From positions 3,842,035-3,906,034 of the forward strand of contig NZ_LFTY01000002.1 in the NCBI RefSeq assembly GCF_001078595.1: a stretch of 64,000 bases of DNA, in the 5' to 3' direction. This DNA comes from Candidatus Rhodobacter oscarellae. GTDB taxonomy: Bacteria > Pseudomonadota > Alphaproteobacteria > Rhodobacterales > Rhodobacteraceae. Position 1 is the first letter of the stretch. The number at the start of each line of letters is the position of its first letter. The translations under genes were made by a program, and so were the position numbers. A model generated the notes under the pieces. The model did not search any database, was not told the DNA's origin, and saw nothing but the letters and a program-made list of their open reading frames with translations. Shown here piece by piece: positions 12,623 through 21,255 of this stretch.

Positions 12623-13165
12623 ATGGACCCAGATGTGATCAGCGGGGCGATGTGCATGGCAGAGGGCGGTACCGGCGGTCCGGGGGGCGAGAGCCTTCTG
12701 TTTCTGACCGACGAGCAGCTTCGCAAGGGGATCGAGGCGATGTTCTTTGCCTATCGCGGCTTCACCGCCGATCCCGACCGCATCCTGGCCGCGCACGGCT
12801 ACGGGCGGGCGCATCACCGCGCGGTGCATTTCATCAACCGCGCCCCGGGCACCACGGTCAACAACCTGCTGAACATCCTCGGCGTCACCAAGCAATCGCT
12901 GAACCGCGTCTTGCGCGCGTTGATCGAGGACGGGCTGGTCGAGAGCCGCGTGGGCGCGCAGGACAAGCGCCAGCGCAACCTCTTCCTGACCGAGACCGGC
13001 GCGGCTTTGGAGCGAGAGCTCTCCGACGCGCAACGCGTGCGCATGCGGGCCGCCTATCGCAGCGCCGGGCCCGAAGCGGTCGCGGGCTTTCGCACCGTGC
13101 TGGAGGCGATGATGGACACTGACCTGCACCACCATTTCAAAGCGTTGAAAGAGGCCGGATCATGA
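12623..13165 (+). CDS. petP: MarR-family transcriptional regulator (PetP-like)
   Basis: A 180-residue winged-helix repressor: the HTH runs through TTVNNLLNILGVTKQSLNRVLRALIEDGLVESR, followed by the wing AQDKRQRNLFLTE. Its stop overlaps the ATG of an OmpR-type response regulator (ATGA). This MarR/response-regulator pair resembles petP-petR of Rhodobacter capsulatus, where PetR is needed for cytochrome bc1 expression; that role is transferred by similarity of arrangement only. ATG at 12650 is an alternative start. It diverges from ilvE. Confidence 0.72.
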   Translation: MDPDVISGAMCMAEGGTGGPGGESLLFLTDEQLRKGIEAMFFAYRGFTADPDRILAAHGYGRAHHRAVHFINRAPGTTVNNLLNILGVTKQSLNRVLRALIEDGLVESRVGAQDKRQRNLFLTETGAALERELSDAQRVRMRAAYRSAGPEAVAGFRTVLEAMMDTDLHHHFKALKEAGS

Positions 13166-13863
13166 CCCTACCCGACGCGCATCTCTTAATTGTGGACGAT
13201 GACGAGCGCATTCGCGGCCTGTTGCAGAAGTTCCTGATGCGGAACGGCTTCTGGGTCACCGCCGCGCGGGACGCCGCCCATGCGCGCAGCGTGCTGAGCG
13301 GGCTGGAGTTCGACATGATCGTGCTGGACGTGATGATGCCGGGCGAGGACGGGTTAAGCCTCACCAGGGCCCTGCGCGCCGAGGGCACCACGACCCCGAT
13401 CCTGCTGCTGACCGCGCGGGGCGACACGGATGACCGCATTGAGGGGCTGGCGGCCGGGGCCGACGACTATCTGCCCAAGCCCTTCGAGCCAAAGGAGCTG
13501 CTGCTGCGGATCAACGCGATCCTGCGCCGGATCCCCGCCGCTGAGCCTGACGCCGCGCCTAAGGTGCTGTCCCTGGGGCCCATCCGCTACGACATCGAGC
13601 GCGGCGAGATGTGGCGCGGCGACGAAATGGTGCGGCTTACGGCCACGGAATCGCAGCTGATGAAGATCTTCTCGGCCGCGCCGGGGGAGGCGCTGACCCG
13701 GTCCAAGCTGGTTGAGGATCTGGGCCGGGACCATGGCCAGGCGCAGGAGCGCGCGGTGGATGTGCAGATCACGCGCCTGCGGCGCAAGATCGAGACCGAC
13801 CCCAAGCAGCCGCGCTACCTGCAAACGGTACGCGGCGCGGGGTATATGCTGGCACCCGATTGA
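13162..13863 (+). CDS. petR: OmpR-type response regulator (PetR-like)
   Basis: A 233-residue two-component response regulator. Receiver domain: acidic D12-D14, phospho-acceptor D56 (VLDVMMPGEDG), T84 and K106 (YLPKPF). The C-terminal winged helix ends with the recognition-helix block AVDVQITRLRRKIETDPKQPRYLQTVRGAGYML. No histidine kinase gene is adjacent, as for Rhodobacter PetR, so the phospho-donor is not evident here. It is coupled to the MarR gene by a 4-bp overlap. The half-size palindromic repeat at 13875 lies 11 bp after its stop and could act as terminator. Confidence 0.8.
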   Translation: MTLPDAHLLIVDDDERIRGLLQKFLMRNGFWVTAARDAAHARSVLSGLEFDMIVLDVMMPGEDGLSLTRALRAEGTTTPILLLTARGDTDDRIEGLAAGADDYLPKPFEPKELLLRINAILRRIPAAEPDAAPKVLSLGPIRYDIERGEMWRGDEMVRLTATESQLMKIFSAAPGEALTRSKLVEDLGRDHGQAQERAVDVQITRLRRKIETDPKQPRYLQTVRGAGYMLAPD

Positions 13864-13874
13864 AGCTGGGCGAC

Positions 13875-13918
13875 ACAAAAATCTTCCAAGATTTTTGTAA
13901 ATTTCTTGCAAGAAATTT
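13875..13918. repeat. half-size CTT-SS-AAG palindromic repeat (copy C)
   Basis: Two hairpins lie back to back. The first (13875-13898) has 11-bp arms ACAAAAATCTT / AAGATTTTTGT around CC; the second (13899-13918) is a perfect 20-bp palindrome, AAATTTCTT-GC-AAGAAATTT. They share the CTT-SS-AAG core with the large copies at 44313 and 47878 but lack the spacer and terminal repeats. Position after petR fits a terminator role. Confidence 0.7.
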
Positions 13919-14100
13919 GCCCCGCCAAGCATCAACGTTACTCCCAATCGCGGCCGTAGGGCTTGGGGATCTCCTGGGGATCGGTCCCGCGTGTCACCGG
14001 CCGCGCCCTAAGATCGGTGCGCACCGCGCGCAGAGCACCGCCACCAGTGCGGCGTGAAGGATGCTTGTCATTCGGCCGCCTTTGCGGTTCCTATGGTACC

Positions 14101-15036
14101 ATGTCAACGCTGCTCTTATCACACCCCGCCAGTCTGGAACACGTGACCCCGCCGGGCCATCCCGAGAGGGTGGCGCGCTATCAGGCGATCACCCAGGCTT
14201 TGTCTGACCCCGCCTTCGACGGGCTGATCCGCAAAGAGGCGCCGATGGGCGACCGCGCGGAGGTCCTGCGCTGCCACCCCGAGGACTACGTGGCGCGGAT
14301 CGAGGCCGCGATCCCGGCCGAGGGCTACCGCTCGCTGGACGCGGACACCCATGTCTCGCCCGGCTCGCTGGAGTCGGCCATGCGCGCGGTGGGCGGCAAC
14401 TGCGCCGCCGTGGACGCGGTGCTGGCCGGTAAGGCGGGCAATGCCTTTACCGCGATGCGCCCGCCGGGGCACCATGCCGAGACCGCCACTGCCATGGGCT
14501 TTTGCCTCTTCGGCTCGGTGGCCATCGCCGCCAAGCGCGCGCTGGATCATCATGGGCTGGGCCGCGTTGCCGTCATCGATTTCGACGTGCATCACGGCAA
14601 TGGCACGCAGGATCTGCTGTGGAGCGAGGGGCGCGCCTTGTTTGCTTCATCGCACCAGATGCCGCTCTACCCCGGCTCGGGTGCGGCGCATGAGACCGGC
14701 GCCCATGACAACGTGCTGAACGCGCCGCTTGATCCGATGACGGGCAGCGCCCAGATGCGCGCCGCCTATGACCAGGTGATCCTGCCCGCCGTGCGCGACT
14801 GGCAGCCCGAGCTGATCCTGATCTCGGCCGGGTTCGACGCCCATGCGGACGACCCGCTGGCGAACCTGAACTGGACGACCGAGGACTTCGCCTGGGTCAC
14901 CCGCCGCATCTGCGAGACGGCGGACGCGGTCTGCGACGGGCGCGTTGTGTCCACGCTTGAGGGCGGCTATGACCTGGGCGCGCTGGCGGAGGGCACCGCG
15001 GCGCATGTGCAGGTCCTGATGGAGGTAGCCGGATGA
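14101..15036 (+). CDS. histone deacetylase-like amidohydrolase
   Basis: A 311-residue zinc hydrolase of the arginase/HDAC superfamily (class II-like, related to acetoin-utilisation and acetylpolyamine deacetylases). Visible motifs: HPERVARYQAI; RPPGHHAE with the catalytic His pair; VIDFDVHHGNGTQD with the zinc Asp and His; SAGFDAHADDPLANL with the second zinc Asp. The frame opens at 13963, but MSTLLLSHPASLEHVTPPGHPERV at 14101 is the family N-terminus. The real substrate (acetylated amine or protein lysine) is unknown. It overlaps xseB by 4 bp, suggesting one transcript with xseB-ispA-dxs. Confidence 0.88.
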   Translation: MSTLLLSHPASLEHVTPPGHPERVARYQAITQALSDPAFDGLIRKEAPMGDRAEVLRCHPEDYVARIEAAIPAEGYRSLDADTHVSPGSLESAMRAVGGNCAAVDAVLAGKAGNAFTAMRPPGHHAETATAMGFCLFGSVAIAAKRALDHHGLGRVAVIDFDVHHGNGTQDLLWSEGRALFASSHQMPLYPGSGAAHETGAHDNVLNAPLDPMTGSAQMRAAYDQVILPAVRDWQPELILISAGFDAHADDPLANLNWTTEDFAWVTRRICETADAVCDGRVVSTLEGGYDLGALAEGTAAHVQVLMEVAG

Positions 15037-15281
15037 GCGACACAGAGAAACCCGTTGGCGAGATGAGCTTTGAGGAGGCGATGCGCGCCCTGGAGGCGGT
15101 CGTGGGCCAGCTGGAATCAGGTGACGTGGAACTGGAGGCCTCGATCAAGCTCTACGAGCGCGGCGCCGAGCTGAAGAAGCGCTGCGAGGCCAAGCTGAAA
15201 GAGGCCGAAGAAAAGGTCGCCGCGATCACGCTGAACGCCGATGGGCAGGCCACAGGCACGCAGCCGCTCGATGCATCGTGA
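15033..15281 (+). CDS. xseB: exodeoxyribonuclease VII small subunit
   Basis: An 82-residue helical protein that joins XseA to form exonuclease VII, a single-strand DNA exonuclease. The motif SFEEAMRALEAVVGQLESGDVELEASIKLYERG is characteristic. It starts in the ATGA overlap with the deacetylase gene and itself overlaps the GTG start of ispA, an xseB-ispA-dxs order common in Proteobacteria. The xseA gene is not in the window. Confidence 0.95.
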   Translation: MSDTEKPVGEMSFEEAMRALEAVVGQLESGDVELEASIKLYERGAELKKRCEAKLKEAEEKVAAITLNADGQATGTQPLDAS

Positions 15282-16189
15282 CTATTCAAGAGCGAATAGC
15301 ACATACGAGAAAGCTGATCGACCGGAAGATTGCCGCCCGAGTGGGCGGGTCTCTGCCATTGCATCAAGCAATGCGCTACGCGTTGGTAGGCGGAAAGAGA
15401 TTTCGTGCATTCTTAGCACTGGAGAGCGCTAAGTTGTTCCAGGTTCCCGAGGAGACGGCGATCCGACCCGCCATGGCGATTGAGGCGATGCACGCCTATT
15501 CGCTTGTGCATGATGACTTGCCTTGCATGGATGACGACGATTTTCGACGTGGCCAGCCGACCGTTCATAAAAAGTGGGACGAAGCCACGGCGGTGCTTGC
15601 GGGGGATGCCCTTCAAGCGCTTGCTTTTGAACTCGCACTGCACCCGTATGGAAAATTCGGCGAGGAAAAGTCGACTGTCGGCAGCGATACTCAGCGCGCG
15701 CATTTCGCCTTTATGCTAGCTATGTCCGCCGGGAACGGAGGCATGGTTAAGGGGCAGGCACTGGATATAGCGGCTGAGAACGCGAAGGAACCCTTAAGCC
15801 TTGACGACATTCTTGATCTGCAGGCGCACAAAACTGGCAAGCTAATTGAATTGCCATGCCTGGTTGGGCCGTATTTCACCAACATTCCAGATCTGGCAGA
15901 CCACCATTCGACCGAACGCATGGGCCTCTACGGGCACAAGATCGGCCTCGCCTTCCAGATCGCCGACGACATCCTCGATGTCGAGGGCGACGCCGCCACC
16001 GTGGGCAAGGCCGTGGGCAAGGACGCGGGCGCCGGAAAGGCCACCTTTGTCAGCCATCTGGGCCTAGACGGGGCGAAACGCCGCGCCCAGGAGCTGGTGA
16101 CAGAGGCTATAGAGTGCTTATCTATCTATGGTGACGAGGCTGAGACCTTGAGAGAGGCCGCGCGCTTCGTTATCTCGCGCCAGAGCTAA
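15278..16189 (+). CDS. ispA: polyprenyl (farnesyl/geranylgeranyl) diphosphate synthase
   Basis: A 303-residue trans-prenyltransferase that condenses IPP with allylic diphosphates. Both aspartate-rich motifs are present: DDLPCMDDDD (first, allylic substrate) and DDILD (second), plus GGKRFRAFL and HKTGKL. The start is GTG at 15278 overlapping xseB. Composition is odd: codons from about 15285 to 15900 are distinctly AT-richer than the neighbours (for example ATAGCACATACGAGA), then shift sharply to the local GC-rich style at about 15910, and loosen again near 16100. This suggests a recombinant (mosaic) allele that remains intact. Confidence 0.93.
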   Translation: MTIQERIAHTRKLIDRKIAARVGGSLPLHQAMRYALVGGKRFRAFLALESAKLFQVPEETAIRPAMAIEAMHAYSLVHDDLPCMDDDDFRRGQPTVHKKWDEATAVLAGDALQALAFELALHPYGKFGEEKSTVGSDTQRAHFAFMLAMSAGNGGMVKGQALDIAAENAKEPLSLDDILDLQAHKTGKLIELPCLVGPYFTNIPDLADHHSTERMGLYGHKIGLAFQIADDILDVEGDAATVGKAVGKDAGAGKATFVSHLGLDGAKRRAQELVTEAIECLSIYGDEAETLREAARFVISRQS

Positions 16190-16201
16190 GGCGAGGCATC
16201 C

Positions 16202-18133
16202 ATGGCCGACGACAGACCACAGACACCGACACTGGACCGGGTGCAGAGCCCGGCGGACCTCAAAAGGCTGAGCGACGCCGAGCTGTGCCGCGTGGCCGAT
16301 GAGCTGCGCGCCGAGACCGTCTCGGCGGTCTCCGAGACCGGCGGGCATCTGGGCGCGGGACTGGGCGTTGTGGAGCTGACCGTGGCGCTGCATGCGGTCT
16401 TTGACACGCCGCGGGACCGACTGATCTGGGACGTCTCGCACCAATGCTACCCGCATAAGATCCTCACCGGGCGGCGCGACCGCATCCGCACCCTGCGCCA
16501 GAAGGACGGGCTGAGCGGCTTCACCAAGCGGTCCGAGAGCGCCTATGACCCGTTCGGGGCGGCGCATTCCTCGACGTCGATCTCTGCCGCGTTGGGTTTC
16601 GCCGTGGCGCGTGATCTGGGCGGGGCGGCCGAGCCTGCGCTGGGCGATGCGATCGCGGTGATCGGCGATGGCGCCATGAGCGCGGGCATGGCCTATGAGG
16701 CGATGAACAACGCGGGCCACCTCAAGCGGCGCCTCTTTGTGATCCTCAACGACAACGAGATGTCCATCGCCCCGCCTGTGGGCGCGATGTCGAGCTACCT
16801 GTCCAGCCTCTATGCGGGCGCACCCTTCCAAGAGCTGAAGGCCGCCGCGAAGGGGGCCGTGAGCCTGCTGCCCGAGCCCTTCCAGGAAGGCGCGCGGCGG
16901 GCCAAGGAGATGCTCAAGGGCATGGCCGTGGGCGGGACATTCTTTGAGAGCCTGGGCTTTAGCTATCTCGGCCCCATCGACGGGCATGACCTGGAGCAGC
17001 TCCTGCCGGTGCTGCGCACCGTGAAGGACCGCGCCACGGGGCCGATGCTGATCCATGTGGTCACGCAGAAAGGCAAGGGCTACGCCCCCGCCGAGACGGC
17101 CCGCGACAAGGGGCACGGGGTGTCCAAGTTCGACGTGGTGACCGGCGCGCAGCGCAAGGCGCCCTCGAATGCGCCCAGCTACACCAAGGTCTTCGCGCAG
17201 GCGCTTCTTGAGGAAGCCGCCGAGGACGACAAGATCTGCGCCGTGACCGCCGCGATGCCGGACGGGACGGGCCTGAACCTTTTTGCCGAGCGCTACCCCA
17301 GCCGGTGCTTTGACGTAGGCATCGCCGAGCAGCACGGGGTGACCTTTGCGGCGGGGCTCGCCGCGGGCGGGATGAAGCCCTTCTGCGCGATCTACTCGAC
17401 CTTCCTGCAGCGCGGCTATGACCAGGTCGTCCATGACGTGGCGCTGCAGCGCCTGCCGGTGCGCTTCGCGATTGACCGCGCCGGGCTGGTGGGCGCCGAT
17501 GGCGCGACCCATGCGGGCGCCTATGACATCGGCTTCATGGCGAACCTGCCCGGCATGGTGGTGATGGCCGCCGCTGACGAGGCGGAGCTCAAGCACATGG
17601 TCGCCACGGCGGTGGCGCATGACGAGGGGCCGATAGCGTTCCGCTTCCCGCGCGGCGAGGGCGTTGGCGTCGAGATGCCGGAGCGCGGCGAGGTGCTGCA
17701 GATCGGCAAGGGCCGCTTGGTGCGCGAGGGCAAGGGCGTGGCGATCCTGTCCTTCGGGGCGCGGCTGAAAGAGGTTCTGGAGGCGGCGGACAATCTGGGC
17801 GCGCAGGGTATCGCGCCGACCGTGGCCGACGCGCGTTTCGCCAAGCCGCTGGATCGCGACCTGATCCTGGCGCTCGCGGCCGAGCACGACGTGCTCGTCA
17901 CCATCGAGGAGGGCGCGGTCGGAGGCTTTGGCAGCCATGTGGCGCAACTGCTCGCCGATGAGGGCGTATTTGATACCGGTCTGAAGTTTCGGTCCATGGT
18001 CCTGCCGGACACATTCATCGACCAGGCCAGCCCCAGCGACATGTATGCGGTCGCAAAGCTTAACGCCGCCGACATTCAAGCTAAGATACTCACGGTTCTA
18101 AATGTGGATAACCTGGCAGATCGGCGCGCCTGA
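16202..18133 (+). CDS. dxs: 1-deoxy-D-xylulose-5-phosphate synthase
   Basis: The thiamine-diphosphate enzyme that joins pyruvate and glyceraldehyde 3-phosphate, first step of the MEP isoprenoid pathway. The 643-residue length is standard. Visible: [17 protein letters not shown], the ThDP/Mg motif [19 protein letters not shown] ... LNDNEMSI, the catalytic-region [35 protein letters not shown], and [16 protein letters not shown] in the transketolase C-domain. It lies 12 bp after ispA, so precursor synthesis and prenyl chain elongation are co-expressed. The last 40 codons are AT-richer than the rest. Confidence 0.97.
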   Translation: MADDRPQTPTLDRVQSPADLKRLSDAELCRVADELRAETVSAVSETGGHLGAGLGVVELTVALHAVFDTPRDRLIWDVSHQCYPHKILTGRRDRIRTLRQKDGLSGFTKRSESAYDPFGAAHSSTSISAALGFAVARDLGGAAEPALGDAIAVIGDGAMSAGMAYEAMNNAGHLKRRLFVILNDNEMSIAPPVGAMSSYLSSLYAGAPFQELKAAAKGAVSLLPEPFQEGARRAKEMLKGMAVGGTFFESLGFSYLGPIDGHDLEQLLPVLRTVKDRATGPMLIHVVTQKGKGYAPAETARDKGHGVSKFDVVTGAQRKAPSNAPSYTKVFAQALLEEAAEDDKICAVTAAMPDGTGLNLFAERYPSRCFDVGIAEQHGVTFAAGLAAGGMKPFCAIYSTFLQRGYDQVVHDVALQRLPVRFAIDRAGLVGADGATHAGAYDIGFMANLPGMVVMAAADEAELKHMVATAVAHDEGPIAFRFPRGEGVGVEMPERGEVLQIGKGRLVREGKGVAILSFGARLKEVLEAADNLGAQGIAPTVADARFAKPLDRDLILALAAEHDVLVTIEEGAVGGFGSHVAQLLADEGVFDTGLKFRSMVLPDTFIDQASPSDMYAVAKLNAADIQAKILTVLNVDNLADRRA

Positions 18134-18242
18134 TGCCGGAAATCAACACAAACTTGCAGGACGGACCGGAAAACTGCACGAATTGTTAGAAAGAAACCCG
18201 CCCACAGGTAGATGAGAGACACGTACTAAACGGGGCGGTAAC

Positions 18243-18431
18243 ATGAAAAAACTCATCCTAACGGGCGCATTCGCGCTGCTCGCAACCTCTGCTTTTTCTG
18301 GTGGGTTGCATGATCCGGTGGTGGCACCGGACGTGGTTGTCGTGGACGCTGTGGAATCGGCCGGATCAGACGAATGGGTCGGCGTTCTAATGACCTTCTT
18401 GACGATCATATATCTCGGCGTCGGCGGCTAA
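18243..18431 (+). CDS. small exported/membrane peptide of unknown function
   Basis: A 62-residue ORF starting MKKLILTGAFALLATSAFSGG, a convincing signal peptide (cleavage expected after residue 18 or 19). The mature part is short, Val/Asp-rich (VVAPDVVVVDAVESAGSDEW), and ends with a hydrophobic stretch VLMTFLTIIYLGVGG. Similar tiny proteins of the form signal peptide, P/V/D-rich stretch, short hydrophobic tail occur in roseobacters. No strong ribosome site is seen, only GGGGCGG eight bases upstream. Function unknown; the composition is typical coding. Confidence 0.6.
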   Translation: MKKLILTGAFALLATSAFSGGLHDPVVAPDVVVVDAVESAGSDEWVGVLMTFLTIIYLGVGG

Positions 18432-18458
18432 CCTGCGCCTGAGACCGCGATTGTCATG

Positions 18459-19316
18459 TTAGCTATCGTCACCGAGAAGGGCGCGTAGCCCGTCTCGGTA
18501 GTTTTTGTATCTCAGAACAACGCCAAGCTCTGCCTTGATCCGCTCGTTGCGGACGCGCTTTGATTCCGCGTAAAAGCTGCGGGCCATGGGTGTCATGTCC
18601 GCGGCCTCATAGTCGATTGCGGGCGGTACGGGCACGCCCAGCAGCTGGGCGGCATAGGCGATCACGTCCTCTGGCGGCGCTGGGTCGTCGTCGCAGAGGT
18701 TGTAGATCGCGCCGGGGTTGGGCCGCGCGATGGAGGCGGCAAGCACCTGGGCGATGTCCTCGACATGGATGCGGCTGAAGACCTGGCCGGGCTTAATGAT
18801 GCGCCGCGCAGTGCCTGCGCGCACCTTTGCAAAGGGCCCCCGACCGGGCCCGTAGATCCCAGCGAGCCGGAAGATGTGCAGCGGCAGATCGGCGTCAGCG
18901 GCCAGCGCTTGCCAGGCGCTCTCTGCCTCCACGCGCATCTGACCGCGCCGCGTCGCGGGGGTCAGGTCGGCGGTCTCGTCCACCCACCCGCCATTATGGT
19001 CGCCATACACGCCCGTCGTGGAGAGGTAGCCGACCCATTCGGGCCGGGATCCTTCAATCTGTGCCCGCGCGGCGTTCAAAACGGGGTCGCCCTCTGGCCC
19101 CGGGCTCGCGGAGATCAGGATATGCGTCGCGGTGCTTAGCGCCTCGGCGAGGTCCGAGCCGGGCCAGATCAGCGCCTCGGCCCCTTCGTCGCGGATGGTC
19201 TCGGCTTTTGCCTCGGACCGCGTCGTGCCAATCACCCGCCAGCCCTGCGGCAAGAGCAGGCGCGCCAACGCCCGCGCGGAATACCCGTGACCAAATGAGA
19301 GCAGCGTTTTCTGCAT
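18459..19316 (-). CDS. NAD(P)-binding extended SDR / epimerase-like protein (YeeZ-like)
   Basis: A 285-residue Rossmann protein. The N-terminus LLSFGHGYSARALARLL holds a variant GxGYxA nucleotide motif followed by a basic TTRSEAKAE that would suit NADP. STTGVYGDHNGGWVDE carries the SDR YG signature, and HVEDIAQVLAASI resembles the NAD-epimerase C-half. It groups with atypical SDRs such as YeeZ, which lack a defined reaction. Convergent with the small peptide gene at 18243; divergent from the ArsR gene at 19495. Confidence 0.82.
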   Translation of the reverse strand: MQKTLLSFGHGYSARALARLLLPQGWRVIGTTRSEAKAETIRDEGAEALIWPGSDLAEALSTATHILISASPGPEGDPVLNAARAQIEGSRPEWVGYLSTTGVYGDHNGGWVDETADLTPATRRGQMRVEAESAWQALAADADLPLHIFRLAGIYGPGRGPFAKVRAGTARRIIKPGQVFSRIHVEDIAQVLAASIARPNPGAIYNLCDDDPAPPEDVIAYAAQLLGVPVPPAIDYEAADMTPMARSFYAESKRVRNERIKAELGVVLRYKNYRDGLRALLGDDS

Positions 19317-19494
19317 ATGCGCGCCTTTGCTTACACCCGCCCCGACCGGGCGTTCCGCGCGAGTTATTCACCGATCCGGAGAGAATTAAAGGGCCCCAGC
19401 GCGGGGCGGCGCGATAAATTTGCCGAGACTTCGGGCTTGACCTGACATTTATTTACGTAATAGTTAATTAATGGAATTAGGAATTAATGACCCA

Positions 19495-19809
19495 ATGACC
19501 CTACCAAAGACCTTTGCCGCGCTTGGCGACCCCACCCGGTTCGCGATTGTCGAGCGCTTGATGTCCGACGGCGCGCTGGCCGCGGGCGCGCTGCAGGACG
19601 TCGCGGATATCTCGGCGCCTGCGATCTCGCGCCACCTCAAGGTCCTGCGCGAAGCCGGCCTGATCACCCAAAGCGTGGATAAGCAGCGCCGCATCTACGC
19701 GGTGGCTCCGCAAGCGCTGGGCGAGATCAACGCCTGGATGGTCGAGCATGAGGCGTTCTGGAATGCCAGCCTCGACCGGCTCGCCGCCGCCCTGAAAGAG
19801 GACGACTGA
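19495..19809 (+). CDS. ArsR-family transcriptional regulator
   Basis: A 104-residue winged-helix repressor: MTLPKTFAALGDPTRFAIVERLMSDGALAAGALQDVADISAPAISRHLKVLREAGLIT. It lacks the CxC metal motif of ArsR/SmtB sensors, so it is the type that usually controls an adjacent SRPBCC gene. ATG at 19471 is an in-frame alternative start. A plausible promoter, TTGACC with an AT-rich stretch ATTTACGTAATAGTTAATTAAT, lies just upstream. The next gene begins immediately after the stop. Confidence 0.87.
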   Translation: MTLPKTFAALGDPTRFAIVERLMSDGALAAGALQDVADISAPAISRHLKVLREAGLITQSVDKQRRIYAVAPQALGEINAWMVEHEAFWNASLDRLAAALKEDD

Positions 19810-20244
19810 ATGCCCAATTTGACGCTAGAACGCAGCTTTGCCGCGCCGATCGAGAAGGTCTTTGACTTCGTCTCCAAGACCGAGCACCTGCTGAAATGGT
19901 GGGGGCCCGAGACGGTTCAAGTGACCGAGCACGCGCTGGCCATGGACAAGCCCGGGCCTTGGATGTCGGTGATGACGAACGATGCCGGGGGCCGCTTTAA
20001 GGTGTCGGGCCAGGTCACCCATGTCGATCCGCCGAACTCCATCGGCTTTACCTGGGCCTGGCATGACGAGGCGGACCAGCGCGGCGTGGAGAGCCACGTG
20101 ACGATCCGGCTGGTGCCGGCCCAGAACGGCGGCACGCATTTCACACTGAGCCATGTGGACCTGCCCGACGAGGAGGCCGCGCAGAACCACAACCAGGGTT
20201 GGACGTCGAGCTTGCGCAAGCTGCAGGCGATGTCGGACGCGTAA
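19810..20244 (+). CDS. SRPBCC (AHSA1-like) domain protein
   Basis: A 144-residue START/Bet v1-like protein: LERSFAAPIEKVFDFVSKTEHLLKWWGPE is the typical N-terminus and THFTLSHVDLPDEEAAQNHNQGW the C-terminal part. These proteins bind small hydrophobic ligands; the ligand is unknown. It begins directly after the ArsR stop, a very common ArsR-AHSA1 pair in which the regulator controls both genes. Confidence 0.9.
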   Translation: MPNLTLERSFAAPIEKVFDFVSKTEHLLKWWGPETVQVTEHALAMDKPGPWMSVMTNDAGGRFKVSGQVTHVDPPNSIGFTWAWHDEADQRGVESHVTIRLVPAQNGGTHFTLSHVDLPDEEAAQNHNQGWTSSLRKLQAMSDA

Positions 20245-20274
20245 TCCAAAGAAGCGCAATAAGGAGGAATTTGA

Positions 20275-20589
20275 ATGCCCAGATATATGTTTGTTTATCA
20301 CGGCGGCAAAGCGCCCGAGAGCCCCGAGGAGGGCGAAAAGGCCATGGCCGCATGGGGCGCTTGGTATGGCGCGATGGGCGACGCGGTGGCCGATGGTGGG
20401 GGGCCTGCAGGGCCGTCCATGACCGTCAGTCCCAGCGGCGTGGCTGAGGATGGCGGCGCGAACCCGGTCTCTGGCCTCACCATCGTTGAGGCCGCCGATC
20501 AGGCCGCCGCCTGCGAGATGGCAAAGGGCTGCCCTATGATCGAAGAAGGGTCCGGATCCGTAGAGGTCGCAGAAATAATTCAAATGTGA
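20275..20589 (+). CDS. YCII-related (YciI-like) domain protein
   Basis: A 104-residue ferredoxin-fold protein: MPRYMFVYHGGKAPESPEEGEKAMAAWGAWYGAMGDAVADGGGPAG, ending in the alternating pattern of YCII/DGPF domains. ATG at 20275 follows AAGGAGGA at 20261-20268, an excellent ribosome site. YCII proteins often travel with SRPBCC and ArsR genes; biochemical role unknown. Part of the run 19495-20589. Confidence 0.85.
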   Translation: MPRYMFVYHGGKAPESPEEGEKAMAAWGAWYGAMGDAVADGGGPAGPSMTVSPSGVAEDGGANPVSGLTIVEAADQAAACEMAKGCPMIEEGSGSVEVAEIIQM

Positions 20590-20631
20590 AAGGAATCGTG
20601 TATGCTCTCACAAACCTGAAGGGGGTGTGAG

Positions 20632-21255
20632 ATGTCTGAGCCAAGCCTTGATGGCGCATATGCGCTGAATTCACTCGATGATACCAAGCGGCTCTATGCC
20701 GACTGGGCGGAGTCCTATGACAGCGACTTCGCTGGGCAAATGGACTTCACCCTTCCGGCCAGTGTCGCCGAGGCCTTCGCGGCCGCAGGTGGTGCCGGGC
20801 CCGTCCTTGATTTTGGCTGTGGTACCGGGCTCATCGGCGAGCGGCTGACGCAGCTCGGCGTGGGGCCATTGGATGGCGCTGATCTGTCAAAGGAAATGCT
20901 GGCCGTGGCGGCCCGAAAGGGCTGCTACGGCCATCTCGTGTCAGGTGACGTGCTGGATGGCTATCACATGCCGGGGGCGCCCTATGCGGGCGTGGTCAGC
21001 TCTGGCACCTTCACGAACGGGCATGTCGGGCCAGAGGCAATTTCGATCCTGCTGGACCTGGCCGCGCCAGGGGCACTGTTTGCCCTGTCGGTCAACAAGC
21101 AACATTTCGAGGCGCTGGGGTTCCAGGCCGCTTTGGACGGGCTCGCGGATCGGATCGCGGCGTTGGAGCTGCCAGAAGTCCGTTTCTACGGGCCCAACGC
21201 AACCGGGGCACACAAGGATGATACGGGGTATATCGCGACCTTCCGCAAGCGATAA
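20632..21255 (+). CDS. class I SAM-dependent methyltransferase
   Basis: A 207-residue Rossmann-fold methyltransferase. Motif I VLDFGCGTGLIGERL and motif II GADLSKEMLAVAARKG are clear, with YADWAESYDSDF at the start typical of the UbiE/WBSCR27-like group. No substrate can be named. It follows the YCII gene by 42 bp with its own GGGGG-rich ribosome site (about 20620-20625), so it may be read from the same transcript. Confidence 0.86.
   Translation: MSEPSLDGAYALNSLDDTKRLYADWAESYDSDFAGQMDFTLPASVAEAFAAAGGAGPVLDFGCGTGLIGERLTQLGVGPLDGADLSKEMLAVAARKGCYGHLVSGDVLDGYHMPGAPYAGVVSSGTFTNGHVGPEAISILLDLAAPGALFALSVNKQHFEALGFQAALDGLADRIAALELPEVRFYGPNATGAHKDDTGYIATFRKR

Noticed and set aside
13963..14100. 46-residue N-terminal extension of the deacetylase
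   Set aside because: Arg/Pro-rich translation of intergenic sequence; the HDAC fold begins at MSTLLLSHPASLEH (14101).
16118..18079. 653-residue minus-strand open frame opposite dxs
   Set aside because: Exact antisense of a certain gene; its His/Arg/Ala/Gly-rich, low-complexity translation arises from GC3 bias. The same holds for long frames opposite gltB (2125-3687, 3853-5232), fadA (56904-58961) and fadJ (60607-62655).
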